Shown: positions 53,149 through 61,879, counted from the first letter of the stretch. The stretch: 64,000 nucleotides of DNA from Chitinophagaceae bacterium (GCA_014379345.1 JACMLY010000099.1:1-64000); one strand, 5' to 3'. Numbers and translations: made by a program. Notes: generated from the letters alone by a model not told the origin.

Positions 53149-55539
53149 ATGTTTAAAAATTATTTTAAAGTAGCATTCCGGAACCTGGCCCGCCACAAAT
53201 TGTTTGCATTTATAAACATTTTCGGGTTGGCATTAAGTATGTCTGTATGTTTGATTGTATTGGTCGCACTGAAGGACCAGATCAGTTATGATAAGTTTCA
53301 TCCCCATCCTGGCAGAACATATCGCATCATCACGCAACTCACTAATAGGCAAGGAAGAGAATATCGACTAGCGACATCGCCACTCCCTTTAGCAAGTAGC
53401 CTTTCAAAAGACTATGATTTTCTGAATGGATCCGTCCGAATTTATCCAATCGGATCAAGAACTGCCAGTGCTGAAACCAAAGAATTGGCAATTACCGCTG
53501 CTTTCACTGACCCGGATTTCTTTAAAGTGTTCGGTTTCCCGCTAAAATCGGGAAATGCTTCTTCTGCATTGATAAATCCCAATAGCATTGTATTAACCGA
53601 GGAAACTGCCGTAAAATATTTCGGAAATGCCGACCCGCTAGGAAAAATCCTCTTATTGGGGGAGTTGGGAAAATTCGAGGTAAAAGGTGTTCTGGCTAAA
53701 GCAAAAGATAAATCGCATATAAATTTTGAATGCCTGGTCTCGATATCCTCACTACCATACCTTGAAAGATCAGGAAAGCTCTCTCCTATTTCTGAACTAT
53801 GGAACAATGGCCCTTCCACATATACTTATGTTTCTTTAAAGGAAGGCAGTTCAAAAAAACAATTATCCCAGGCGGTCTCCGAGATCTCTTCCCGATTGAT
53901 GAAAAATGCAACTGTAGTAGGCAGGGAAAACGTTGAGTTTGATGTACAACCGCTGAATGATATTATTCTTGGCGAAGAGTTAGGAAACAATCTGGGTAAT
54001 ACCGGTTCGCGAGAAAAAGTGATCGCTACCATAGTGATCGGCTTTATTATTTTATTATCCGCTTGTTTCAATTACACAAACCTCTCTCTTGCTCGTGCTT
54101 TGAAGCGAGGGAAGGAAGTGGGTGTGCGCAAAGTGGCCGGCGCATTTCGATCTCAGATATTTTATCAGTTTATCATTGAATCCGTTGTAATAGCCCTGTT
54201 ATCATTGGGCGTTGCTGTATTTTTTTTCAAAATATTAGACGACTATGCTCCATTCGGTGGAGAGCTGATTCCGCAAGATGCAACATTTAACCTGGGTCTT
54301 GTGGGATGGCTATTGATTTTCGCGCTGTTTACAGGGCTACTTGCCGGTGCATTGCCTGCGTGGGCTCTCTCTTCTTTTAAGCCCGTTGAAGTTTTAAAGA
54401 ATTTATCGACCATAAAATTGTTTGGAAGCAATGGCTTGCGAAAAGGATTGATTGTCATTCAATTTGCACTCTCTCTTGTAATTATCGTTTTCACCTTAAC
54501 CTTTTATAAGCAATTTAAATACATGGCGAATGGTGATCCCGGATACAATGTTAAAAATATTGTCAATATTCAATTAAAGGGCGCAGACTATAAACTACTT
54601 GTCAGCAATCTTACACAGCTTAAGGGAGTTGAATCCATCTCAGCTACTTCAACCAATCTTGGCAGAAGTGCTGCCGGCTCAGTTGTTGTAAAGCAGGCAA
54701 AGGATAAGGATCCGATCGGCATGGAATTTTATGATGTTGATCCCAACTTTATAAAAAATATGGGACTTACTTTGCTAGCCGGGACGAGTTTCGATTACAA
54801 GACCACAGATAAAGAGACAAGCATTATTATTTCAGATTTAGCGAGGAAAATTCTGCAATTCAAATCGTCCGCTGATGCTATCGGGCAGATAATATGGATC
54901 AATGATACTACCGAAGTTCAGATCGCAGGAGTGTTGAAGGATTTTTATTACCGGGGACTTGAAACCCAGTTTGGACCAATGGTTCTACGCTATCGTCCAC
55001 AGGAATTTAAATATTTACATGTTAAAACAGCCGCGGCCGGTAACAAGGCTATGATGGCGTCTATCGAAAGAATATGGAATCAAACCCGTTCCCTGAAATC
55101 ATTCGAAGCAACCTGGCTTTATGATGAAATATCTGAAAGAAAGGGGGCATGGGGCACCGTCTCCATGCTGGGCTTTCTCGCTATCATCACTATCACTCTT
55201 GCATGTATGGGTTTATTGGGAATGATTGTATACAATACGGAAACACGAAAAAAAGAAATTGGCATACGCAAGGTGATGGGTGCCAGTGTTACTGCAATCA
55301 TGACTTTGCTTTCAAAAAACTTCATGCGGTTGGTCATCATCGCAGGGCTGATAGCATTGCCTATAAGTTATGGGCTTAGCTATTTCTTCTTACACATGTT
55401 CGCCAACAGGATTAATATCGGATTTGGAATTCTCTTTTTCAGTTTTATAATCATGCTATTACTCAGTTTACTGACCATCGGCTTACAGATCTATAAAGTT
55501 GCCGTGGCCAACCCGGTAAATGCTTTGAGGGCGGAGTAA
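53149..55539 (+). CDS. MacB/FtsX-type ABC permease, copy 13 (divergent)
   Basis: 796 residues from ATG 53149 (MFKNYFKVAFRNLARHK). An in-frame ATG at 53095 would add 18 residues encoded through the hairpin and is rejected. Coupling loops are GKEVGVRKVAGAFR (about 320) and KKEIGIRKVMGASV (about 701). The tail NPVNALRAE has NA for KS. Helix 1 reads NIFGLALSMSVC, with Ser for the second glycine. The usual FLDE(N/E)F stretch before helix 6 is replaced by ATWLYDEISERKGAW. It is the most divergent intact copy in the array. Confidence 0.88.
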   Translation: MFKNYFKVAFRNLARHKLFAFINIFGLALSMSVCLIVLVALKDQISYDKFHPHPGRTYRIITQLTNRQGREYRLATSPLPLASSLSKDYDFLNGSVRIYPIGSRTASAETKELAITAAFTDPDFFKVFGFPLKSGNASSALINPNSIVLTEETAVKYFGNADPLGKILLLGELGKFEVKGVLAKAKDKSHINFECLVSISSLPYLERSGKLSPISELWNNGPSTYTYVSLKEGSSKKQLSQAVSEISSRLMKNATVVGRENVEFDVQPLNDIILGEELGNNLGNTGSREKVIATIVIGFIILLSACFNYTNLSLARALKRGKEVGVRKVAGAFRSQIFYQFIIESVVIALLSLGVAVFFFKILDDYAPFGGELIPQDATFNLGLVGWLLIFALFTGLLAGALPAWALSSFKPVEVLKNLSTIKLFGSNGLRKGLIVIQFALSLVIIVFTLTFYKQFKYMANGDPGYNVKNIVNIQLKGADYKLLVSNLTQLKGVESISATSTNLGRSAAGSVVVKQAKDKDPIGMEFYDVDPNFIKNMGLTLLAGTSFDYKTTDKETSIIISDLARKILQFKSSADAIGQIIWINDTTEVQIAGVLKDFYYRGLETQFGPMVLRYRPQEFKYLHVKTAAAGNKAMMASIERIWNQTRSLKSFEATWLYDEISERKGAWGTVSMLGFLAIITITLACMGLLGMIVYNTETRKKEIGIRKVMGASVTAIMTLLSKNFMRLVIIAGLIALPISYGLSYFFLHMFANRINIGFGILFFSFIIMLLLSLLTIGLQIYKVAVANPVNALRAE

Positions 55540-55544
55540 TGTGG

Positions 55545-55570
55545 TGAGTAGTGAGTGGTGAGTGGTGAAT
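55545..55570. repeat. 7-bp direct repeat (GTGAGTG family)
   Basis: GTGAGTA, GTGAGTG, GTGAGTG, GTGAATA directly after the stop of copy 13. Confidence 0.72.
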
Positions 55571-55625
55571 AAAATAATCAGTACTCAACGCTCCATTTTC
55601 AATTTTAAAATTCCCTGTTTTTCAT

Positions 55626-55683
55626 GACTTCCCGTGTACCTCCTTCCCTTACCTAGGTAAGTCACGGAGGTACACGGGAAGTC
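55626..55683. repeat. 58-bp near-perfect palindrome
   Basis: GACTTCCCGTGTACCTCC (55626-55643) and its exact complement (55666-55683) enclose a second perfect palindrome, CTTACCTAGGTAAG (55648-55661). Only the two 4-bp joints fail to pair. It lies between copy 13 and the promoter of copy 14 and is followed by an AT-rich stretch, so it may be a terminator or a relic of a small mobile element. The rest of 55571-55786 shows no gene. Confidence 0.85.
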
Positions 55684-55786
55684 GCAAAATATTTTTATAT
55701 TATTCTTCAGGCCATTAATAAGACCAGCATCCATCGATTACTCCCACAAAAGGTTTTTAAGAAATGATGCAGTTTAAATTATCGAC

Positions 55787-55823
55787 TGTACGATTATGAA
55801 AAATGACCGTCCGTTTCCGTACA
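55787..55823 (+). promoter_or_regulatory. Candidate activator site C (upstream of permease copy 14)
   Basis: 37 bp beginning TGTACGATTATG, with core GACCGTCCGTTT and ending CCGTACA, so that TGTACG and CGTACA form perfect dyad ends. The GG of TTGGCATA lies 53 bp downstream, exactly as for site B. Confidence 0.6.
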
Positions 55824-55873
55824 CCCGTCTTTAGTCAGACATTACAACCAATTGATTGTAAGCTTGTTTACTC

Positions 55874-55919
55874 TTGGCATAGCGCTGGTATGAAGTATTC
55901 ATACGTAATGTGTCGTAGA
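55874..55919 (+). promoter_or_regulatory. Conserved promoter-like segment (TTGGCATAGCGCTGGTAT)
   Basis: Same order as at 43976: TTGGCATAGCGCTGGTAT, CATACGTAA, GTGTCGTA. The flanking sequence has diverged between the two loci, so the match suggests selection rather than recent copying. Confidence 0.5.
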
Positions 55920-56002
55920 CCAGGAACTCCTTTCCAACGAGGACAGATTATAATGAACAGCGGCGGTTTTCCAAACTATTTTAAGAACTGAAAAATTTTT
56001 CC

Positions 56003-58456
56003 ATGCTGAAAAATTACATCAAGATCGCTGTCCGGCATTTCCGCAAGAATAAAATCTTTTCGCTGTTAAATATCATTGGACTTGCAATCGGCATGGCAGC
56101 CTGTTTACTGATACTGCAATACACCAGCTTTAAGTTGAGCTACGACCAATTTCACAGGAACGCTGATCAACTATACCGTGTAGTGAACGACCGTTATCAG
56201 AACGGAAACCTGATACAGCATGGAACAATTACATATTCGGGCGTCGGCAAAGCCATGAATGATGATTTTGAAGAAGTAATACAGAACACCCGTATAGTTC
56301 CCGGCGGTGAAAAAATAATCTTCCATAACGATAAAAAAATAAGCGAAGAAAAAACGCTTTATGCAGATAATGATTTTTTTTCGATGTTCTCCTTTCCTCT
56401 TCTGACAGGAAATGAAATATCGGTATTGAACGACCCTTATGCTTTAATACTTTCGGAAGAGCTTATAAAAAAGACTTTTGATTATAGTGGAACAGATTAT
56501 GATCAATTTATCGGCAAATCGTTAAGATTGTCTACTGATTCAATGCCCTATAAAATTGAGGGCGTTTTTAAAAACGTTCCTGAAAATTCACATCTTCAAT
56601 TTGATCTGCTGATCTCGTATAAAACACTGGTAAGCCAGGGTTGGAAAGAAGCAGACTATGACTTCACAAATTCCGATTTCTGGCACTACGTAAAATTAAA
56701 GCCGGGTGCAGATTATCAGGCTATAGATGCAAGGCTCCCCGCTTTTTCCAAACGCCATTTCCAGGGAAATAAGATTTCACGGAGCGATGAAACATTTTAT
56801 TTACAACCACTTTCAAAGGCGCATCTCTATTCCGACTTTGAATATGAGATCGGCACAACAGGTAATGCTTCGGTGGTTTGGGGATTATTATTGATCGCTT
56901 TATTCATTATCGTAATAGCCTGGGTAAATTATATTAACCTGGCTACTGCAAGAGCAACAGAAAGGGCAAAAGAAGTTGGGATTAGGAAAGTGGTGGGTGG
57001 GTTGAAAAGGCAATTGATCAACCAGTTCCTGATCGAATCCGCTATTGTCAATTTTCTTGGAATAGCCCTGGCGTTTGGATTGGTTTTTCTCATACAACCC
57101 GCATTTAACAACCTGTTACAGCATCAATTGTCGTTGTCTTATCTTCTTGCGAAAGGATTAAACGGATATAGTATTTTGTTCGGCCTCATTCTTATTATCG
57201 TAACAGGAATTTTCGTATCAGGCTTCTATCCTGCATTTGTTCTCTCTTCCTTCAAACCCATTACTGTTCTTAAAGGAAAAATAAGCGCCTCCAAAAAAGG
57301 AATTCAATTCCGGAAGATGCTGGTTATTGGTCAGTTTACAGCAACCGTTGCACTCATTATTGGATCCGCCGTGGTTACGCAGCAGATCAGATACATGAAT
57401 AAAAAGGAATTGGGATTTAATATGGATCAAATGCTGATCATCAAACCACCGGTATTAACAGGATGGGACTCCACATTCATCGATCGTACCACGAGTTTTA
57501 AAGAAGAGCTCAAATCGTTACCTGGAGTGAAGGGAACAACAACTTCTTGGCGTGTGCCAGGCGTTGAGTTGGGAAGAACTTTTAATATACGCCGTGCAGG
57601 AGCGGGTGATGCGGAAAAATTTACAATGCGCCATGTCGGTGTGGATTACGAATTCATGAATGTGTATGGAATCAAAGTATTGGCGGGCAGGAATTTTATA
57701 TCCACGGACCATAATCCCGACTTTGGCAAACTTCGGAATACCATCATCAATCATTCAGCAGCAAAATTACTTGGCTTCAAATCGCCGGATGACGCAATCG
57801 GAAAATCGATCATGAGAGGCAGCAGGCAATGGGATGTGATAGGAGTGGTTGCAGACTATCACCAGAAATCACTGCACTATCCACTGGAACCCATCTTGTT
57901 TATGCCCGCCTACAGCTCTAACAGCAGCATTTCAGTAAAAGTAAGTGCGAAAGATCTTGCTGGTACAGTGTACTCATTGAAACAAAAGTACACAGCCTTT
58001 TTTCCAGGGAACCTTTTCGATTATTACTTCCTCGATGAAAAATTTAACCGGCAATACAGCAATGAACAGTTATTCGAAAAAGTATTCGGCATTTTTACTG
58101 CGTTCGCCATTTTCGTAGCATGTCTTGGTTTATTTGGCCTCACCATGTTCTCAACAATTCAGCGCACAAAAGAGATCGGCGTACGAAAAGTATTGGGAGC
58201 GTCTGTTTCAAATATTATTGTATTGCTCTCAAAAGATTTTATTAAACTGGTCGGAATTGCCTGTCTTATCGCTTTTCCGATCTCCTGGTGGGTGATGAAC
58301 AATTGGCTACATGATTTTTCCTATCGTACACCAATAAATGGATGGGTGTTTTTGATAGCAGGCGGTTTTGCTTTGGTGATTGCTTTAGTAACAATAAGCT
58401 TCCAGGCAATAAAGGCAGCCGTAAGAAATCCTGTGAAGAGTTTGAGAACGGAATAG
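56003..58456 (+). CDS. MacB/FtsX-type ABC permease, copy 14
   Basis: 817 residues. It starts MLKNYIKIAVRHFRKNK. Coupling loops are AKEVGIRKVVGGLK (about 321) and TKEIGVRKVLGASV (about 722). The tail is NPVKSLRTE. It is the subgroup partner of copy 5 (IAWVNYINL; GVVADYHQKSL). Extra length comes from the first periplasmic domain, where FDYSGTDYDQFIGKSL replaces the compact FG..DPIGK motif. It is transcribed from behind activator site C, and copy 15 follows after a 305-bp spacer with its own hairpin leader. Confidence 0.9.
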   Translation: MLKNYIKIAVRHFRKNKIFSLLNIIGLAIGMAACLLILQYTSFKLSYDQFHRNADQLYRVVNDRYQNGNLIQHGTITYSGVGKAMNDDFEEVIQNTRIVPGGEKIIFHNDKKISEEKTLYADNDFFSMFSFPLLTGNEISVLNDPYALILSEELIKKTFDYSGTDYDQFIGKSLRLSTDSMPYKIEGVFKNVPENSHLQFDLLISYKTLVSQGWKEADYDFTNSDFWHYVKLKPGADYQAIDARLPAFSKRHFQGNKISRSDETFYLQPLSKAHLYSDFEYEIGTTGNASVVWGLLLIALFIIVIAWVNYINLATARATERAKEVGIRKVVGGLKRQLINQFLIESAIVNFLGIALAFGLVFLIQPAFNNLLQHQLSLSYLLAKGLNGYSILFGLILIIVTGIFVSGFYPAFVLSSFKPITVLKGKISASKKGIQFRKMLVIGQFTATVALIIGSAVVTQQIRYMNKKELGFNMDQMLIIKPPVLTGWDSTFIDRTTSFKEELKSLPGVKGTTTSWRVPGVELGRTFNIRRAGAGDAEKFTMRHVGVDYEFMNVYGIKVLAGRNFISTDHNPDFGKLRNTIINHSAAKLLGFKSPDDAIGKSIMRGSRQWDVIGVVADYHQKSLHYPLEPILFMPAYSSNSSISVKVSAKDLAGTVYSLKQKYTAFFPGNLFDYYFLDEKFNRQYSNEQLFEKVFGIFTAFAIFVACLGLFGLTMFSTIQRTKEIGVRKVLGASVSNIIVLLSKDFIKLVGIACLIAFPISWWVMNNWLHDFSYRTPINGWVFLIAGGFALVIALVTISFQAIKAAVRNPVKSLRTE

Positions 58457-58462
58457 GGAATA

Positions 58463-58520
58463 TGTACGATGTGGATGTACGAAGTACGAGGTACGAAGTT
58501 GGAAGTACGAAGGGGTGTTC
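58463..58520. repeat. 7-bp direct repeat (GTACGAA family)
   Basis: AATATGTACGATGTGGATGT, then ACGAAGT/GTACGAG-type units after the stop of copy 14. Confidence 0.75.
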
Positions 58521-58601
58521 GATGTATTGAAGTTTTTTAAATGCTCATTGAAGAATTATTGCTTATATGTTATGACAAAAGATGATAAACATTCATGACG
58601 G

Positions 58602-58657
58602 CCCGTTCAGTCTTGAGCGCAATCGATGGAGGAGAAGGGCTGTGGATGAGGTGAATG
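58602..58657. repeat. Dispersed spacer element (CTTCAGTC...GAGCG...GATGAGG)
   Basis: GTTCAGTCTTGAGCGCAATC, GATGGAGGAGAAGGGCTG and GGATGAGGTGAATG. The fullest copy of the element first seen at 29114. The rest of the 305-bp spacer has no gene. Confidence 0.7.
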
Positions 58658-58725
58658 TAATAAACTAATCCGTATAACATCAATCATGAGCCGAGACTAT
58701 AAACAATCGATATCAATAACGAATT

Positions 58726-58761
58726 TAATTCACCCCTTCGAGGGGGCTGGAGGGGTTTTCT
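58726..58761 (+). promoter_or_regulatory. Start-proximal C-tract/G-tract hairpin
   Basis: CACCCCTTCGAGGGGGCTGG then AGGGGTTTTCT and the ATG of copy 15. The TTCG loop closes a stable stem. Confidence 0.6.
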
Positions 58762-61194
58762 ATGCTTAAAAACGATCTCAAGATCGCCTGGCGAAATCTT
58801 TTAAAGAATAAAACTTTTTCAATCATCAATATTGCGGGTCTTGCCATCGGCCTTTCATGCTTTATCTTGATCGCGTTGTGGGTATTAGATGAAATAGGCT
58901 ATGACAGGTTTCATGAAAAAGCGGATCGTATTTACCGTATCAATTCTCATATCCGGATGGGTGGATCAGATCTGAAATTGGCCGTTGCGAGCGATCCGAT
59001 GGGCGCTACTTTGAAAAAAGACTATCCCCAGGTGGAAGATTATACCCGTTTGTACGCTTCCGGCGGATCAAAACTTATTAAGAAGGGAAATGAATACATC
59101 AATGAATCGAATGTAATTCATGCCGATTCAACAATATTCAATGTATTTACATTACCGGTTCTGTCTGGCAATGCTGCAACTGCGCTCAATGAACCAAATA
59201 CCGTTGTAATAACCAGATCTGCTGCAATAAAATATTTTGGCAATGACGATGCGATTGGAAAAACGCTTGAAACGGACGACAATAACAGTACTCTCTATAA
59301 AGTGACCGGTGTTATTGAAGATATTCCGGAGAATTCTCATTTTCATTTCGACTTTATTTTTTCGATGGACAATGTGTCCTATGATTTCGGCAATTATCTC
59401 AGTCACAACTTTCACACTTATATATTATTAAAGCCAGGCACCGATTACAAAGCATTCGAAAAAAACTTCAGCCAGTACATCAATAATTATATTCTGCCTC
59501 AGGCACAACACCTGATGCAGATAAAAAGCATGGATGATTTTGAAAAAAGTGGAAACACACTGGCTTACACGCTGATGCCTTTAACCAAGATCCATTTATA
59601 CGCCGACTCATTTCCTGAACTGAGTGCCAACGGCAATGTTCAGTACGTGTATATTTTTTCTGCTGTGGCCATCTTTATTTTGTTGATAGCCTGTATCAAC
59701 TTCATGAATTTGTCAACAGCACGATCAGCCAACAGAGCAAAAGAAGTGGGTATTCGCAAAGTTTTGGGAACCGGGAAAAGAAACCTGATCCAGCAGTTCC
59801 TGACTGAATCAACATTAATGGCCATCTTTTCGTTACTGGCCGCCACACTTATTGCGTGGATGGTGATTCCCTTTTTTAATGATATCTCTAACAAAACACT
59901 TACGATCAAAAGTCTTTTGAGCTACCGGATCTTGCCGGTATTGATCGCTTTACCGATCGTTGTTGGCATACTGGCAGGAAGTTACCCGGCATTTTTTTTA
60001 TCCTCTTTCCAACCCATCCAGGTGTTAAAAGGAAAGATCAATGCAGGGTTTAAACGAAATATTTTACGAAGCTCACTAGTGGTCTTCCAGTTCGCAATCT
60101 CGATTTTCCTGATCATCGGAACAATCGTCGTATATAAACAACTCAATTACATTCAGACAACAAAACTGGGGTTTAATAAAGACCAGGTGCTGATCATCAA
60201 TGGAACCGGCGCGTTAGGAAAGAATGCGAGTGCTTTCAAAAATGAAGTATTGAATATGCCGGGTGTTGTCAGCGGTTCTTTAAGCGGTTATCTGCCTGTT
60301 TCAGAATCGTCAAGGAGCGACAGAACATATTCGAAGGAAGCAGTAATGGATGGGAAGAATGGTTTTAACATGCAAACCTGGTATGTGGATTACGATTACG
60401 TGAAAACGCTGGGTATGGAGATCATCGCGGGTAGAAATTTTTCTCCGGAATTTGGCAGCGACTCATCTGCGGTAGTTATCAATGAAACCACCGCAAAGAT
60501 CTTAGGATACTCTGACCCGGTAGGTCAGAAACTCTATGCTCCGGATGAGAAAGGAGGGCAACCTTCGGTATTTAATATTATCGGAGTGGTTAAGAACTTT
60601 CATTACGAATCATTGAGGCAAAGTATAGGTCCATTATGTCTGGCTTTAGGAAAAAGCACATGGCTCTCCTCCTTTAAAGTAAAAACTGCAAATATTCAGT
60701 CGCTTGTGAAGCAGATAGAAGATAAATACAAGACAATGGCTCCCTCCCTACCCTTTAGTTATCGCTTCCTTGATGACTCATTCGATAATATGTACCGCAC
60801 AGAGCAGCGTGTTGGTAAAATAGCATTGACGTTTGCAGTGTTAACAATTTTGATCGCATGCCTGGGTTTATTCGGGCTGGCAACGTATATGTCGGAGCAA
60901 CGTACCAAAGAGATCGGTGTACGAAAAGTTCTTGGGGCCACGGTAAGCAATATCGTGCACATGCTATCGAAAGATTTTTTAAAGCTTGTCATTATTTCTG
61001 GAGTATTCGCAGTGCCGCTTGGATGGTGGGTAATGAATATCTGGCTTCGTGATTTTGCGTACCGTATTGATATAAGCTGGTGGGTATTTGGAGCTGCTAT
61101 CGGGGTTGCGGTTCTTATTGCATTGTGCACAGTGAGTTTCCAGGCAATCAAAGCAGCCATTGCAAATCCGATTAAGAGTTTGAGAACGGAATGA
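58762..61194 (+). CDS. MacB/FtsX-type ABC permease, copy 15
   Basis: 810 residues. Coupling loops are AKEVGIRKVLGTGK (about 326) and TKEIGVRKVLGATV (about 714; GAT for GAS). The tail is NPIKSLRTE. Helix 1 is NIAGLAIGLSCFILIALWV and is followed by DEIGYDRFH where most copies have (N/D)ELSYD. The first periplasmic domain ends with an unusually long linker (INNYILPQAQHLMQIKSMDD) before helix 2. IGVVKNFHYESL keeps the family signature with Asn for Asp. Last complete copy in the window. Confidence 0.9.
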   Translation: MLKNDLKIAWRNLLKNKTFSIINIAGLAIGLSCFILIALWVLDEIGYDRFHEKADRIYRINSHIRMGGSDLKLAVASDPMGATLKKDYPQVEDYTRLYASGGSKLIKKGNEYINESNVIHADSTIFNVFTLPVLSGNAATALNEPNTVVITRSAAIKYFGNDDAIGKTLETDDNNSTLYKVTGVIEDIPENSHFHFDFIFSMDNVSYDFGNYLSHNFHTYILLKPGTDYKAFEKNFSQYINNYILPQAQHLMQIKSMDDFEKSGNTLAYTLMPLTKIHLYADSFPELSANGNVQYVYIFSAVAIFILLIACINFMNLSTARSANRAKEVGIRKVLGTGKRNLIQQFLTESTLMAIFSLLAATLIAWMVIPFFNDISNKTLTIKSLLSYRILPVLIALPIVVGILAGSYPAFFLSSFQPIQVLKGKINAGFKRNILRSSLVVFQFAISIFLIIGTIVVYKQLNYIQTTKLGFNKDQVLIINGTGALGKNASAFKNEVLNMPGVVSGSLSGYLPVSESSRSDRTYSKEAVMDGKNGFNMQTWYVDYDYVKTLGMEIIAGRNFSPEFGSDSSAVVINETTAKILGYSDPVGQKLYAPDEKGGQPSVFNIIGVVKNFHYESLRQSIGPLCLALGKSTWLSSFKVKTANIQSLVKQIEDKYKTMAPSLPFSYRFLDDSFDNMYRTEQRVGKIALTFAVLTILIACLGLFGLATYMSEQRTKEIGVRKVLGATVSNIVHMLSKDFLKLVIISGVFAVPLGWWVMNIWLRDFAYRIDISWWVFGAAIGVAVLIALCTVSFQAIKAAIANPIKSLRTE

Positions 61195-61201
61195 GGAAAT
61201 A

Positions 61202-61300
61202 GGTACGATGTACGAAGTACGAAGTACGATGTACGAAGTACGAAGTACGATGTACGAAGTACGAAGTACGATGTACGATGTATGAAGTACGATGTACGAT
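61202..61300. repeat. 7-bp direct repeat (GTACGAA family), about 14 units
   Basis: The longest pure block: GTACGAT, GTACGAA, GTACGAA repeated as a 21-bp super-unit about three times, then further GTACGAT/GTATGAA units, all in one orientation, directly after the stop of copy 15. Confidence 0.9.
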
Positions 61301-61302
61301 GC

Positions 61303-61347
61303 TTCCTTCAGTCTTGAGCGTAGTCGAATGGCTGTCGATGAGGTGCA
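61303..61347. repeat. Dispersed spacer element (CTTCAGTC...GAGCG...GATGAGG)
   Basis: CTTCAGTCTTGAGCGTAGTC then GAATGGCTGTCGATGAGGTG. Lies between the GTACGAA block and the leader box of the broken copy. Confidence 0.68.
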
Positions 61348-61364
61348 ACCATGAACTAGAAACA

Positions 61365-61409
61365 ATTTTATATAACAATTCAAATTCCTTCGTTCGGGGA
61401 GTGGAACTT
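61365..61409 (+). promoter_or_regulatory. TATATAACAATTC box plus weakened hairpin
   Basis: TATATAACAATTCAAATTCC, TTCGTTCGGGGAGTGGAACT, then ATG of the broken copy. The C-tract half is eroded (CCTTCG), so the stem is weaker than elsewhere, matching the loss of the gene behind it. Confidence 0.55.
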
Positions 61410-61829
61410 ATGCTTACAAACTATCTTAAAATCGCCTGGCGTAATCTACTGAAGAGCAAATGGTATTCTTCTATCAATATCATCGGGCTTGCAACCGGTA
61501 TGGCGGTCGCATTACTGATCGGGTTGTGGATATGGGATGAGTTATCATTTGATAAATATCACCGCAATTATGATAAGATCGCCCAGTTAATGACAACCCA
61601 GACTTTCAATGACCAAACAGGAACCGGACCTGCTGTTTCGATGGCAATGGGAATGGAATTGCGTTCAAAGAATACCAGTGATTTTAAATATGTAACTCTT
61701 GCATCCTGGAACTTTGAACATATAATTATGGTGGGTGAAAAAAAATTGACACATTCAGGCATGTGGGCCCAGCCAGAATTTCCTTTATTACTTTCTTTAA
61801 AAATAATAAAAGGCAGCATCCGTTGTTGA
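61410..61829 (+). pseudogene. Truncated MacB/FtsX-type permease (N-terminal part only)
   Basis: An open frame of 139 codons covering helix 1 and the start of the first periplasmic domain (MLTNYLKIAWRNLLKSKWYS; GLWIWDELSFDKYHRNYDKI). It is closest to copy 9, with which it stays alignable to LSLKI(V/I)KG. The frame then ends in four unrelated residues. About 650 residues, including both FtsX domains and all coupling loops, are missing, so it cannot act as a permease. The stop codon falls within a 9-bp inverted repeat at the breakpoint. The leader is still of the array type. Confidence 0.88.
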
Positions 61830-61847
61830 TGCTATCGCCAACAACGG
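61820..61847 (+). terminator. Hairpin at the truncation point
   Basis: CCGTTGTTG (61820-61828) and CAACAACGG (61839-61847), a perfect 9-bp stem with a 10-base loop. There is no U-run, so a terminator role is only possible; it may mark the deletion join. Confidence 0.45.
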
Positions 61848-61879
61848 CTATACTTAAACTTTAAATAAAAACAATCAAT

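Noticed and set aside
23892-61300. GTACGAA repeats as clusters of activator half-sites (TGTACGA)
   Set aside because: They share only the 7-base word, lack the CCGTCCG core, and lie after stop codons without GGCATA; coincidence is more likely.
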